Assembly (NCBI GenBank): GCA_964486335.1
Contig: CAZAMB010000005.1
Location: 62,001 to 126,000, forward strand
Reading direction: 5' to 3'
From: CAZAMB01 sp964486335
GTDB lineage: Bacteria; Planctomycetota; Phycisphaerae; UBA1845
Length of the DNA: 64,000 nt
Shown here: positions 1 through 8,678 of the stretch, one piece after another
How the letters are laid out: each line of letters opens with the position of its first letter
Position numbering within the stretch: position 1 is the stretch's first letter
Made by a program: the position numbers and the translations under genes
Notes under the pieces: generated by a model
Database searches by the model: none
The model's input: the letters and a program-made list of their open reading frames with translations, nothing else
Told to the model about the DNA's origin: nothing

Positions 1-3
1 GAC

Positions 4-1083
4 ATGCTCTCGCTGCCGACGGCACCCTTCGCCGAGCACAAAGTTATCGCATACATCGAAGCATTTTGTCGAAAACGTCCGTCGGTCACGATGACGCGCG
101 ACCCGGCCGGCAACATCCTCGTTCACGTTCGCCTCGGGCGCCGAAAGGTCGCCCGGCCCGTCTGCATCACCGCCCATCTCGACCATCCGGGCTTCGTGGC
201 CGATCGCATGATCGCACGGAGGCGGCTTCAGGCGTTCTGGCGCGGCGGCGTGCCCAAAGAATATTTTGTCAAGAGTCGAGTTCGGTTCGACGTGGACGGT
301 AGGTGGGTCAAGGGAACCGTTGAATCCATCGATACCGTTGTTCGTGATGGTCAGGAGCGCGTCAGCAAAGCCGTCCTCTCGGTGCCCGTTGACATTCCGA
401 AGGGTTCGGTGGGAATGTGGGACTTTCCTGATCCGGTCATTCGCGGGCGACGAATTCATGCCCGTGCTTGTGACGACCTCGCCGGCGCCGCCGCCATGAT
501 CTGCGCGATCGAAGAACTCTGCCGTACCGGTGCGGATTGCGATTCCTATTTCCTTTTCACGCGGGCGGAGGAAGTCGGATTCGTCGGCGCGATCGCCGCG
601 ACGCAACTGAAGACGATTCCGGCCAAATGCTACGTCGTGGCCATGGAGACCAGTTCAGAACGGCCTTTCGCCAAGATGGGCGATGGGCCGATCCTACGCG
701 TAGGCGATAAGGCGAGCACGTTTACGCATGCCGTCACAGCCCATTGCCATCGAATCGCTCGTGATCTTGCGCTGGGTGATCGGACGTTCAAGTTCCAACG
801 AAAGCTCATGGACGGAGGGACGTGCGAGTCTTCCGCCTATTGCGCGCTGGGACGCGAGGCCACGGGTTTGTGCATTGCGCTGGGCAACTATCACAACGTC
901 GATGCTCGAAAAAAGAAGCTCGGACCTGAATACGTCGATCTCGACGACTTCGTCCGCGTCGTCCAGTGGTTCGTCGAGCTGGCCAGAGCGCCTCGGCCCT
1001 ACACCGGTCGTGACGAATCGCTCGACGACCAACTCGCGAAGCTCGAAAAGCGCTACGAAAAGCTGCTTTATTCGACGCGATGA
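4..1083 (+). CDS. M42-family metallopeptidase (aminopeptidase/endoglucanase-like)
   Basis: Co-catalytic dinuclear-metal exopeptidase of the M42 family, expected in the cytosol trimming peptides. The usual landmarks appear in order: AHLDHPGF near residue 58 (first metal His and Asp), RACDDLAG near 155 (bridging Asp), TRAEEVGFVGA near 190 (general-base Glu pair), a METSSE block near 220, and GNYHNVD near 298 (last metal His). At 359 aa it matches normal M42 length. The frame is open to the window edge and only three bases precede the ATG, so the true start could lie upstream. Substrate preference cannot be read from the sequence. Confidence 0.85.
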   Translation: MLSLPTAPFAEHKVIAYIEAFCRKRPSVTMTRDPAGNILVHVRLGRRKVARPVCITAHLDHPGFVADRMIARRRLQAFWRGGVPKEYFVKSRVRFDVDGRWVKGTVESIDTVVRDGQERVSKAVLSVPVDIPKGSVGMWDFPDPVIRGRRIHARACDDLAGAAAMICAIEELCRTGADCDSYFLFTRAEEVGFVGAIAATQLKTIPAKCYVVAMETSSERPFAKMGDGPILRVGDKASTFTHAVTAHCHRIARDLALGDRTFKFQRKLMDGGTCESSAYCALGREATGLCIALGNYHNVDARKKKLGPEYVDLDDFVRVVQWFVELARAPRPYTGRDESLDDQLAKLEKRYEKLLYSTR

Positions 1084-1106
1084 CGGACCATAAGGCTTGG
1101 CGTTCG

Positions 1107-2645
1107 TTACAAGCGTCGGGTCACGGCCCGCAATTCTGCGACCCTCAGAATGTGTGAAGCCCCTGCGTAGCTTCCCACGCCTGTCACGAGCAGCACCCCA
1201 AGCCGGATCGCCTTGTGCCAATGCAACAGGTCGCCCAACCACTGAGCACTCCACAGCATCAACCCCATGACCATTGTGGCCGCCGCCATCTTGCTCACGC
1301 CCGATCCGATTCGAAGCCAAGAAACTTCGGGAAACGGCGATCGAAGTCGTTTGGCAAGCCACACCACCTGAACCGTGGCACTGATCGATGTGGACATGGC
1401 CAGTCCTCGCTCTTCGAACATGAAAACGAGGACGAGGTTAATGGCCAGATTCAAGCAAACCATGATGAGCGCAATTCGCGCGGGCGTGCGGCTGTCGTGC
1501 AGCGCATAAAAGGCCCGCACGACGACGTGCTGAAGAAAATAAGCCGGAATCCCCAGAGCATAGAACACCAGCGTCGGCGCGACGCGGGCCGTGCTCGCCG
1601 AATCAAACTCCCCGCCATGTTGATACAGCGTGGCGACCAGCGGCCCGGCGATGAACGAAAGGCCCACCGCCGAGGGCAACGCGATGAACTGGCCGCTTCG
1701 CACGCCTGCCTCGAACACCTCGGCCATGCCGGCCCGATCTCCTTCGGCGGCCCGAGCCGACAAGATCGGGAAGATCGCCGTGGCCAATGAAATCCCAAAT
1801 ACTCCCAAGGGCAACTGATAGAGAAACTGCGCGTAACCCAGCACGGCCGTTCCGACTCGCTCGCCATGTTCGTCCACGACAAACAGATAGGCGATCAAGC
1901 TGTCCATCAGCGTATTGATCTGCACCGCCGAAAGCCCCATCGCCATCGGCGCCATCAGCGCGAACACCGCCCGAATCTGCGGATCACGCCACGATCCGCC
2001 AAACCGGGGAAAAAAGTTCACCCACTTCAGCGCCCCGGCCGTGGCCGCCAATTGCACCAGTCCCGCCGCGAGCACGCTCCAACAGGCGAACTCCATCAGC
2101 GGACCGTCTTTCATTCCAAGAAAACGCGCGCCGCCAACCAGAGCGATGATCATCGCGACGTTGAGTATGGTCGGCGCGGCCGCGGGCACGCCGAAATGTC
2201 CTCGAACGTTGAGGATGCCGCTCGCCACTGCCGATGTGCAGATCAGGACCATGTAGGGCATCATCAGTGCGGTGAGCTGGAGCGCGGGATCGTCATGAAC
2301 CAGCCGCCATACGCCCAGCACCACCTCGATCGCCAACACCGCCGCGCACAACCCGCCAAACAGGATTGCCAGCAGCGTCCCGGCAAGTCGCCGAGACTCG
2401 TCTTCCCCGCGATCGTGGAGACTCTTCGTCAGAATCGGAATCATGGCCGACGACAGGGCACCCTCGCCGAAAAGCCTGCGCGCAAGGTTGGGTGCCTGAA
2501 AGGCGATCCGAAACGCCGAAAGCAGAGCACTCGTCCCGAAAAAATGGCTGAACAGGTATTCGCGAAGAAGCCCGAGAAGTCGGGAAACGAACGTGAGGCC
2601 GGCCATCATCCCGGCCGCACCCATGAACCGGTTGGACGACCTCAT
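1107..2645 (-). CDS. murJ: Lipid II flippase MurJ (MviN family)
   Basis: MATE-like inner-membrane flippase that moves lipid II across the membrane for peptidoglycan synthesis. The N-terminus has the family signature: SRLLGLLRE near residue 15, then a PNLARRLFGEGALSSAMIP block that is almost diagnostic. The rest is hydrophobic with about 14 predicted membrane segments, and the roughly 512 aa length is normal. I chose the ATG at 2645, just before the conserved MRSSNRFMGAAGMM segment; an in-frame start at 2681 would add 12 unconserved residues. It converges with the M42 gene, leaving 23 bases between them, and diverges from the ferredoxin gene. Confidence 0.92.
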   Translation of the reverse strand: MRSSNRFMGAAGMMAGLTFVSRLLGLLREYLFSHFFGTSALLSAFRIAFQAPNLARRLFGEGALSSAMIPILTKSLHDRGEDESRRLAGTLLAILFGGLCAAVLAIEVVLGVWRLVHDDPALQLTALMMPYMVLICTSAVASGILNVRGHFGVPAAAPTILNVAMIIALVGGARFLGMKDGPLMEFACWSVLAAGLVQLAATAGALKWVNFFPRFGGSWRDPQIRAVFALMAPMAMGLSAVQINTLMDSLIAYLFVVDEHGERVGTAVLGYAQFLYQLPLGVFGISLATAIFPILSARAAEGDRAGMAEVFEAGVRSGQFIALPSAVGLSFIAGPLVATLYQHGGEFDSASTARVAPTLVFYALGIPAYFLQHVVVRAFYALHDSRTPARIALIMVCLNLAINLVLVFMFEERGLAMSTSISATVQVVWLAKRLRSPFPEVSWLRIGSGVSKMAAATMVMGLMLWSAQWLGDLLHWHKAIRLGVLLVTGVGSYAGASHILRVAELRAVTRRL

Positions 2646-2837
2646 CGCCGACAAGGTAGGCCCGTTGCCGCACGCTGACAAGGCGGGGTTTGATCCTCCG
2701 AAATCCTATGCTATGCTTCAGTCGTGCCTTGGTGAACGTCCGGCAGGCGTTGCGGACGAAGTTGCCTCAGTTGGTGCACGAAGCTCCGCCGCCTAGGATG
2801 CGGCTTCATTGGATGAGTTACTTACGGAGAGTGTGCG

Positions 2838-3176
2838 ATGGCCCATATCGTTGCCGACCCCTGTGTCAAATGTAAATACACCGATTGCGTCGCCGTGTGC
2901 CCGGTTGATTGTTTCCACGAGGGAGTCAATCTGCTGGTCATCGATCCGGAAGTTTGTATCGATTGTGGGTTGTGTCCGCCGGAATGCCCAACGAGCGCGA
3001 TTTTCGCCGAAGAGGACCTGCCCGAAAAATGGAGCGCCTACATCGAGATCAACAAGAAATACTCCCCGCTCTGGCCGGTCATTGACTCGCAAAAGGAACC
3101 ACTCCCCGGCGCCGATGCCGCCGCCAAGGAAGAAAACAAGGTGGGACAGATCGATCCTACTCCGTTCGCCGGCTGA
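2838..3176 (+). CDS. fdxA: Seven-iron ferredoxin (3Fe-4S / 4Fe-4S)
   Basis: Small electron carrier of the Azotobacter FdI/FdxA type. The first motif CVKCKYTDCVAVCPVDC has the arrangement that usually carries the 3Fe-4S cluster plus one Cys for the other; CIDCGLCPPECP supplies the 4Fe-4S ligands. The C-terminal extension EEDLPEKWSAYIEIN is typical of this subgroup. At 112 aa its length is normal. A GGAG ribosome-binding site lies about 9 bases before the ATG. It is transcribed divergently from murJ, so its promoter should lie in 2682-2837. Redox partner unknown. Confidence 0.9.
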   Translation: MAHIVADPCVKCKYTDCVAVCPVDCFHEGVNLLVIDPEVCIDCGLCPPECPTSAIFAEEDLPEKWSAYIEINKKYSPLWPVIDSQKEPLPGADAAAKEENKVGQIDPTPFAG

Positions 3177-3342
3177 CCTCGGAGTTGAACCGCCGGGGCA
3201 ACAAGGTCGGGGTGTGGCGAACTTCTCTCTTGTGATCAGTCGAACCGCCGTCACCCGCGACGGCAGCGCGACACGATCGCATTCGAAATCGCAATAAGGC
3301 GGTGCCATCCTCTTGTCATGATCGTCTTTGAGGAGTCGCCCA

Positions 3343-4080
3343 TTGCCCACTCCTGTTCGTATCGCCATGTGGTCCGGGCCGCGAAACATCTCCACGGCCC
3401 TGATGCGCTCCTGGGGCAGCCGTGCCGACACCGCCGTCTGCGATGAACCCCTGTACGCGCATTACCTCGCAGCGACCGGCGTGGATCATCCGGGGCGCGA
3501 CGAAGTCATCGCACACCATGAAACCGATTGGCGCAAGGTGGTCGCCGGGCTCATCGCCCCAATTCCCCACGGCCGCGACATCTACTACCAAAAACACATG
3601 GCCCACCACTTGCTTCCAGACATCGACCGCGACTGGCTCGCATCACTTACTCACTGCTTCCTGATCCGCGATCCAAAGGAAATGCTCACCTCGCTCATCA
3701 AGAACATTCCGAATCCAAGCCTCGACGACACCGGCCTTCCCCAGCAGCTTGAACTCGTCGAATGGCTGACCAGGCGTGATCAGCGGGTCCCACCGATCAT
3801 CGACGCTCGGGATGTCCTCGAATCACCGCGTGCCATGCTCGAACGGCTTTGCGAGGCGGTCGGCGTCGCGTTTGATCCGGCCATGCTGAGCTGGCCGCCC
3901 GGACCGCGATCCACCGACGGCGTCTGGGCAAAGCACTGGTACGGAGCGGTCGAGAAATCCATCGGGTTCGAACCGTACCGGTCCAAGAACGAGAACCTCT
4001 CGCCGCAGCACGAGCGGCTCCTGGACGAATGCAACGCAATCTACAAGCGGTTATATTCCGCCCGTATCCGATCGAAATGA
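3343..4080 (+). CDS. Sulfotransferase-like P-loop protein
   Basis: About 245 aa. The N-terminal WSGPRNISTALMRSW is a sulfotransferase-type P-loop (5'-phosphosulfate binding in PAPS-dependent enzymes), followed by FLIRDPKEMLTSL, the usual 3'-phosphate-binding Arg/Ser region. I place the start at TTG 3343, 7 bases after GAGGAG (3330-3335); the longer frame starting at 3328 would overlap that site. It belongs with the class IV aminotransferase at 5350, as similar pairs occur side by side or fused elsewhere. Here the pair is separated by a lipoprotein gene and a remnant of this gene's own 3' end (5159-5266). The real substrate is unknown, and sulfotransfer is not shown. Confidence 0.75.
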   Translation: MPTPVRIAMWSGPRNISTALMRSWGSRADTAVCDEPLYAHYLAATGVDHPGRDEVIAHHETDWRKVVAGLIAPIPHGRDIYYQKHMAHHLLPDIDRDWLASLTHCFLIRDPKEMLTSLIKNIPNPSLDDTGLPQQLELVEWLTRRDQRVPPIIDARDVLESPRAMLERLCEAVGVAFDPAMLSWPPGPRSTDGVWAKHWYGAVEKSIGFEPYRSKNENLSPQHERLLDECNAIYKRLYSARIRSK

Positions 4081-4205
4081 AATCCACCGGGTTCAGGCGA
4101 ATCCGACGAACAGTAGGGCAGGCTCTGCGCGCCATTTGTTGGTGACGGATTGCGGCTACGATGAGCACGACCTACATCACTTTTCGCTTGTTTCCAAATT
4201 TTGCA

Positions 4206-4982
4206 CTATTTTGAATTGCACTCCAGTGCTGCTCCATCACCATCCAGACAATACTGGCCTAGCACTCCGTACCCCACATCGGCAACATCACCTATTACGG
4301 TGAATCCGCTTGATGGGACGATGTCGAACCGCGAAGCAAGACGACAATTCGTGAGTCCATTGTCGAATATTGCGAAGGCATCTTTCACGGTTCCGATGTC
4401 CAAAACGTCAACATATGCATAGCCTGAAGTAGAAGAAATGCGCCATATGAACTGATCCGTGCTGTTATCGCATATATCTAGGAATGCGAGATACCCATGG
4501 AGCTGAATCCTTGGCGGCTTTGAACCGAAATCAATGACAAACGACGGCCGTGGCGGTGGCGGCGCGTTCGTAGTCAAGATGGTAACGACATACAACGAGG
4601 AGCGATCCGTTGCGCCGTTGTTGTTTGAAACAGTCAACATGTCGCTACCGCCGCCCCAATGCAGGGAAATTCGCAAATCGCCGTCGAAAGTAGAACGCCA
4701 GAACGAAGAAAAAGTAAACGGGAAAATGATGCGCCCGAATTGATCAGGCGGAGAAATTTGGGTTTCTATTTTGGGAGCGATAGTGGCTCGGCCGCCGACT
4801 CGTTCAACAAGAACTGAAACATCTGAGGGCAAAGAAGTATTTGAATCGACGCTCTTCAATTCGAGTTCTGTAAATCGTGTTTGAGGGCCCGGATCTATTG
4901 GGAGGCAGCCGTTTGAGAGGCAACTCAATGAAAGCCAGGTAAAGAGAGATACCACAAAGCGATTGCTCGAAACATTGTCCAT
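4206..4982 (-). CDS. Predicted lipoprotein, family not recognised
   Basis: 258 aa. The start at 4982 is set by a strong AGGAGG about 8 bases upstream. A short hydrophobic segment (FVVSLFTWLSLSC) and lipobox LSNGC predict a lipidated protein. The remainder is rich in Ser, Thr, Asp and Asn, with beta-like sequence, a PPPPRP linker near the middle and several Cys (DICDNS, TNC, YCLDG). I do not recognise a family. The gene is visibly more AT-rich than its neighbours and lies opposite to the sulfotransferase and aminotransferase genes it separates, so it looks acquired. The flanking duplicated sulfotransferase end supports insertion here. Confidence 0.65.
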   Translation of the reverse strand: MDNVSSNRFVVSLFTWLSLSCLSNGCLPIDPGPQTRFTELELKSVDSNTSLPSDVSVLVERVGGRATIAPKIETQISPPDQFGRIIFPFTFSSFWRSTFDGDLRISLHWGGGSDMLTVSNNNGATDRSSLYVVTILTTNAPPPPRPSFVIDFGSKPPRIQLHGYLAFLDICDNSTDQFIWRISSTSGYAYVDVLDIGTVKDAFAIFDNGLTNCRLASRFDIVPSSGFTVIGDVADVGYGVLGQYCLDGDGAALECNSK

Positions 4983-5158
4983 TCCAGTGCCTCCTAACGT
5001 GTGTGACATCCCGGCGGACCTTGCATCCAACGATAGGCTCTGCTGTATTGGCCATCATAGGCTTCTTGTTCAAAGTCCGGTAGCGGGCTTCCCCCGCCAT
5101 TGGGTGATGAAGAATTGCGGCAGGCGGAGCCCGTCGCCACGACGAGCACGACGTGCCT

Positions 5159-5266
5159 GGCTTCCGGCCCAAAAACGAAGATTTTCCCGCTCCGCGCGAG
5201 CGGCTCTTTCACGAGTGCAACTCAATCTTCGACCGGCTCTATTCCGCCCGCATTCGGCCAAGGTAA
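5159..5266 (+). pseudogene. Remnant of sulfotransferase C-terminus (second copy)
   Basis: Thirty-five codons and a TAA match the last residues of the sulfotransferase-like gene ending at 4080. The tail here reads HECNSIFDRLYSARIRPR; the intact gene ends DECNAIYKRLYSARIRSK. Upstream of 5159 no homology to the rest of that protein is visible. It is therefore a truncated, diverged copy of a gene end, directly before the aminotransferase gene. The intact gene, the lipoprotein gene and this remnant form a repeat-cargo-repeat arrangement. Confidence 0.75.
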
Positions 5267-5349
5267 TATCCGTACACGCGGCCCGGGCATTCCGAAACAC
5301 GGCAGAATGACGCGATGGCAAAGCGAGTTGAACCAGTGTCGCAGAACGG

Positions 5350-6258
5350 ATGGTCACGATGCAACAGCAATTCGATCCAAGAAACAAGGACCTGATGGTC
5401 AACATCAACGGACGGCTCATTCATCGCAATGAGGCCGGTATCAGTCCGTTCGACTCCGCCGTGCAGGGCGGCGACGCCGTGTGGGAAGGCCTGCGGTTGT
5501 ACAACGAACGCATCTTCAAGCTGATCGAACATCTCGACCGGCTCCGCGATTCGGCCAAAGCCCTTGCCTTCGAGGTGATTCCGACCCACGACGCCATCAT
5601 CGAAGAAATCAGAAAGACGCTGCGCGCCAATAACATGCGTGACCGCGTCCATATTCGCCTGACGCTCACGCGCGGCGTCAAGATCACCTCTGGAATGGAC
5701 CCGCGGCTCAACCAGTCCGGGCCGACGCTCATCGTCCTCGCGGAGCACAAGCCGCCGGTCTACGATAAGTCCGGTATCACGTTGATCACCAGCAGCGTGC
5801 GGCGATTCCCTCCAGATTGCCTCGACCCCAAAATCCATCACGCCAACCTGCTCCAGTCGATCCTCGCGAAGATCGAGGCCAACGCGGCCGGAGCGGATGA
5901 CGCCATCATGCTCGATACTCGAGGCTTCGTCGCCGAGACCAATGCCACGCACCTCTTTATCGTGTCGCGCGGCGCGGTGCTGACGAGTCGAACCGTCGCG
6001 TGTCCCGAAGGAATCACCCGCGCCACCGTGCTCGAACTCTGCGAAAGGCACGCCATCACCCACCACGAAAGAGACCTTTCGCTGGCCGAAGTCTACCGGG
6101 CCGACGAAGCCTTCTGCACCGGGACGATGGGTGAATTGGCCGCCGTGGTCCGCATCGATGGTCGCACCATCGGCTCCGGCCATATCGGTGAAACGACTCT
6201 TCGGCTCAGTGAGCTGTTCCAGGGGCTGACCGAGATCAATGGGTATGCGCTTGTATGA
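5350..6258 (+). CDS. Class IV PLP-dependent aminotransferase (BCAT/DAAT-like)
   Basis: 302 aa fold-type IV aminotransferase. Visible landmarks: GISPFDSAVQGGDAVWEG near residue 30, IRLTLTRG near 100, the PLP lysine in DPKIHHANLLQSILAKIEA near 160, the substrate/PLP segment GFVAETNATHLFIV near 195, and FCTGTMGELAAV near 257. Branched-chain amino acids or D-amino acids are the commonest substrates of this group; the sequence alone does not decide. ATG 5350 is used, and ATG 5359 is possible. Its likely partner is the sulfotransferase-like gene upstream, separated by inserted DNA. Confidence 0.85.
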   Translation: MVTMQQQFDPRNKDLMVNINGRLIHRNEAGISPFDSAVQGGDAVWEGLRLYNERIFKLIEHLDRLRDSAKALAFEVIPTHDAIIEEIRKTLRANNMRDRVHIRLTLTRGVKITSGMDPRLNQSGPTLIVLAEHKPPVYDKSGITLITSSVRRFPPDCLDPKIHHANLLQSILAKIEANAAGADDAIMLDTRGFVAETNATHLFIVSRGAVLTSRTVACPEGITRATVLELCERHAITHHERDLSLAEVYRADEAFCTGTMGELAAVVRIDGRTIGSGHIGETTLRLSELFQGLTEINGYALV

Positions 6259-6675
6259 GTTCGACGCGGTCGCCGGGATGCGCCAATTGCGTTCGTCCGT
6301 TGCGCCGTAAAAAGGATCGCACGCCGCGCACCGATGAGCCTCGCCATCCGCACCGCGGGTCTGTGCGTAACGCAGAAACTCTTCGATGTGCTTACCGAAA
6401 GGTTGCCGCGACGGTTCCACAATTCGTTTTTGTGACTAGGCGATGAATCAGCGTTGCTGCCGTTTGGCGAAGAACTGGTCCGTACTGTGTCGCTTGCCTT
6501 TCATATTGAGCGTCCCTGCCCGGCAACCGGGCGATAGAAACTCCCGCAGCGACTGGAACTGGTTCCAAGAAGCAGGTCAGGAGCTTTCGTGTTTGCGGCA
6601 TTGGAATGACGCCGGCCCACCCCACGTGCTTCAACGGCGGATGACACCGAATCACTGAACCTGTTGGGGCCGACG
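6259..6675. other. Intergenic stretch, no gene supported
   Basis: 417 bases between the convergent aminotransferase and PTPS-like genes. Short frames exist on both strands, but none has a ribosome-binding site with recognisable protein sequence. I see no tRNA, repeat array or clear intrinsic terminator here. Confidence 0.4.
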
Positions 6676-7512
6676 TTAGCGCACCGGCGTTGCTTTCGAC
6701 TCTTCGCCTAAACAACCAACGGGAATCTCGGCGAAAGTTTTTGGAGTTTCCCAGACGCGAACGCCGACCGAGCGGTTCGGTCCCAAGGCCGCAACCAGGC
6801 GTCGGTGAATTGCCGACGCGATATTTTCGACCGTCGGATTGAGTGTTTGGAATTCTGGACATTCGATGTTGAGGTTCTTATGGTCGAACGGCTCGATCAC
6901 CTGTTCATTCACGCATCGATCCAGTTCTCCGATTGAAATGGCGAGGCCGGTGCAGGGATCCGGATCACCGGCGATTGTGACGTCCAAGACATAATTGTGA
7001 CCGTGTCCATGCGGATTGCTGCACTTTCCAAAGAGCTTCTGGTTTTCCTCATCAGTGAGGTTTGTGCAATGGAGCCGATGCGAGGCCGAGAATTCATACG
7101 ATTGCGTCAGGTGGATCATGCGCGGCGTTCCTTGTTCGAGAGTCAGATTAGTAAACGGTGACACTCGCAATTGCAGGTATTGGAGCGTTGTCTTCGGAGG
7201 AGAAAAACCTCGGATGACGTCGAAGCATTCGATGAGCTTGCGGGCCAAAAGGGGTAGCTCGAAAGGCGAATCCGAGGCCTCGGTGGATCGCAGGCGCGGC
7301 ACCACGTGCGAACGAATGAGCTCGTCGATTCGCTTGATATCGCAAAGGAAACCTGTGGCTGGATCGACGATCCCGTCAACGACGGTTCGAAGGATCAAGA
7401 AAGGCAGCACGGGCCTGGCGGCCCCTGTTCCCGCCCAGCCGTTTTCCACGGCCGCGTGGGATTCGGAATGCTCGCCGCCGCCGTACCACCTCACTTCGCG
7501 CATCAATCGCAT
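6676..7512 (-). CDS. Tandem 6-pyruvoyl-tetrahydropterin synthase / QueD-like protein
   Basis: 278 aa, about twice a single PTPS domain. The C-terminal half (about residue 133 on) is a complete active-type domain: FSASHRLH supplies the first zinc His (145), KCSNPHGHGHNY the catalytic Cys (164) and the other zinc His residues, and FDHKNLN the later conserved His/Asp region. The N-terminal half keeps the outline (VVDGIVDPATGFLCDIKRIDELI) but has no HGHGH and no matching catalytic Cys, so it is probably non-catalytic. Expected role is converting dihydroneopterin triphosphate to a 6-substituted tetrahydropterin (queuosine or pterin pathway). No other queuosine gene is nearby. Upstream RBS is weak; the alternative start is ATG 7503. 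Confidence 0.8.
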   Translation of the reverse strand: MRLMREVRWYGGGEHSESHAAVENGWAGTGAARPVLPFLILRTVVDGIVDPATGFLCDIKRIDELIRSHVVPRLRSTEASDSPFELPLLARKLIECFDVIRGFSPPKTTLQYLQLRVSPFTNLTLEQGTPRMIHLTQSYEFSASHRLHCTNLTDEENQKLFGKCSNPHGHGHNYVLDVTIAGDPDPCTGLAISIGELDRCVNEQVIEPFDHKNLNIECPEFQTLNPTVENIASAIHRRLVAALGPNRSVGVRVWETPKTFAEIPVGCLGEESKATPVR

Positions 7513-7724
7513 ACGAGGCGATTTTAGGTGGAAAAAGGAGCACGGCCAAATCAGTTTTGGCGCCGTAGGGGTCTGGCGCGCGATGAATCGTTCTGGCGGG
7601 CCGGCTGGTCATGCGCCAAGTTCACATTGAAACATTGCAACGTATCAATTGCAAAAGGTTCGCGTGACGGCTAGAAGACGATCTTGTCGATAAATCCGCC
7701 GGGCCGAGAGCGAGGCATGAAAGT

Positions 7725-8102
7725 ATGGAGATGATATCGGCGCATCCGCTTAAGGTCCTAAGTGCTTTCGTTTGCATTCTAATTGTCGTGGGCTTGATCT
7801 ACCGGCGTCGGCGGCGGATTCACATTCCGCTGATGCTGTCGGCGCTTGCGATCGATCTTGGCATCGTGCTGTACCTGGAGATTCGACGGGGAGTCGTGGA
7901 GTCGATTCCGAGCCGTGAAATGACGCCGCTCCTGATTTTTCACATCATCGTCAGCGTGATCGTGTTGATTCTGTACGGCGTGCAGGTCTACACGGGCATT
8001 CAGAATGCGAAGGGTCGAAGGAGCAATTGGCACCGCGTGTCGGGAATTTCGTTCGTTGTGCTGCGTTTCGCGAACCTCATCACAAGCTGGATCGTGACCT
8101 GA
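7725..8102 (+). CDS. Small four-helix membrane protein (DUF420-like)
   Basis: 125 aa with four predicted membrane helices at about residues 10-27, 35-52, 66-88 and 105-123, separated by Arg-rich loops (RRRRRIH). A conserved-looking His lies in helix 3 (LLIFHIIVSV) and another before helix 4 (NWHRVSG). This recalls DUF420/cytochrome-b561-like small heme-type membrane proteins, but the family call is tentative. No operon partner. Confidence 0.6.
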   Translation: MEMISAHPLKVLSAFVCILIVVGLIYRRRRRIHIPLMLSALAIDLGIVLYLEIRRGVVESIPSREMTPLLIFHIIVSVIVLILYGVQVYTGIQNAKGRRSNWHRVSGISFVVLRFANLITSWIVT

Positions 8103-8629
8103 TGCCGTCCGAACTCCGTTTCGTCCCGGCGACGGGGTGTGAACATGCAGACCGGTCGTCAGGCGACCCGCCGTGAAGCGGATGCCTGTCGACCGGGCGG
8201 GCATTCTTCCCCACCGGAAAGCGTTTCAATTCCTAGAAAAGGAGGGCCTCCGTCTCGCGTCACGCTGAAACGCCTTCAGCTCGCGACCCGGCCCACCTCG
8301 CGTCGTTCTGCTTCACTTGCCCATCGAATGTCGTTTTCTTCCTCGTCGCGACGTACCAGGCCCGTCAACACAGCGTTGGTCGTAGTCCAAATCTACAATA
8401 TCCCTGTCACAAGAACGAAACAGTAATTGTCCAGCATGGTCTAGCTCCGCGGGTCGAAAACGTCGGCGAAAGGGAAGGTCATTCGGCCCGTCCGATACGC
8501 GAGACGTCCGTGGAATCGGCTCTTTTGCGGACTTGAAGTCCGTGTGGCGGCATGAGCCGGTGGATTGACGGAGGCTGCGCGCTATGGGTCGGCTGCGGTT
8601 GACATCGTCGGCTCAGGCCGGGGAAGATG
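8103..8629. other. Intergenic/leader region upstream of the selenoprotein gene
   Basis: No convincing gene. The region holds small hairpins: CGGACT-TGA-AGTCCG at 8528-8542, CGGC-ATGA-GCCG just after it, and CGGCTC at 8609-8614, which can pair with GAGCCG at 8639-8644. Any promoter for the GPx gene should lie here. It could be a structured leader for that gene. Confidence 0.4.
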
Positions 8630-8661
8630 AACCCAGAGGAGCCGGACTGACTGGGTTTTTT
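8630..8661 (+). terminator. Intrinsic-terminator-like hairpin just upstream of the GPx start
   Basis: AACCCAG (8630-8636) and CTGGGTT (8651-8657) form a 7-bp stem around a 14-base loop, followed by a run of six T (8656-8661). It points in the same direction as the GPx gene and ends 17 bases before its ATG, with no gene immediately upstream to terminate. Bases in the loop (GAGCCG, 8639-8644) can pair with CGGCTC at 8609-8614, giving an alternative or pseudoknotted fold. This would fit attenuation of the GPx gene; that role is inference. Confidence 0.5.
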
Positions 8662-8678
8662 GACGATGAGGAGATCGC

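Noticed and set aside
5239..6420. 393-codon open frame on the minus strand
   Set aside because: Mostly antisense to the class IV aminotransferase; low-quality protein sequence.
8520..8550. Minus-strand CGGA-CTTCAAG-TCCG, resembling the anticodon arm of tRNA-Sec (anticodon TCA), close to the selenoprotein gene
   Set aside because: No GGTTCGAxTCC T-arm, no long variable arm and no 8-bp acceptor pair could be found around it on either strand, so it is treated as a plain hairpin.
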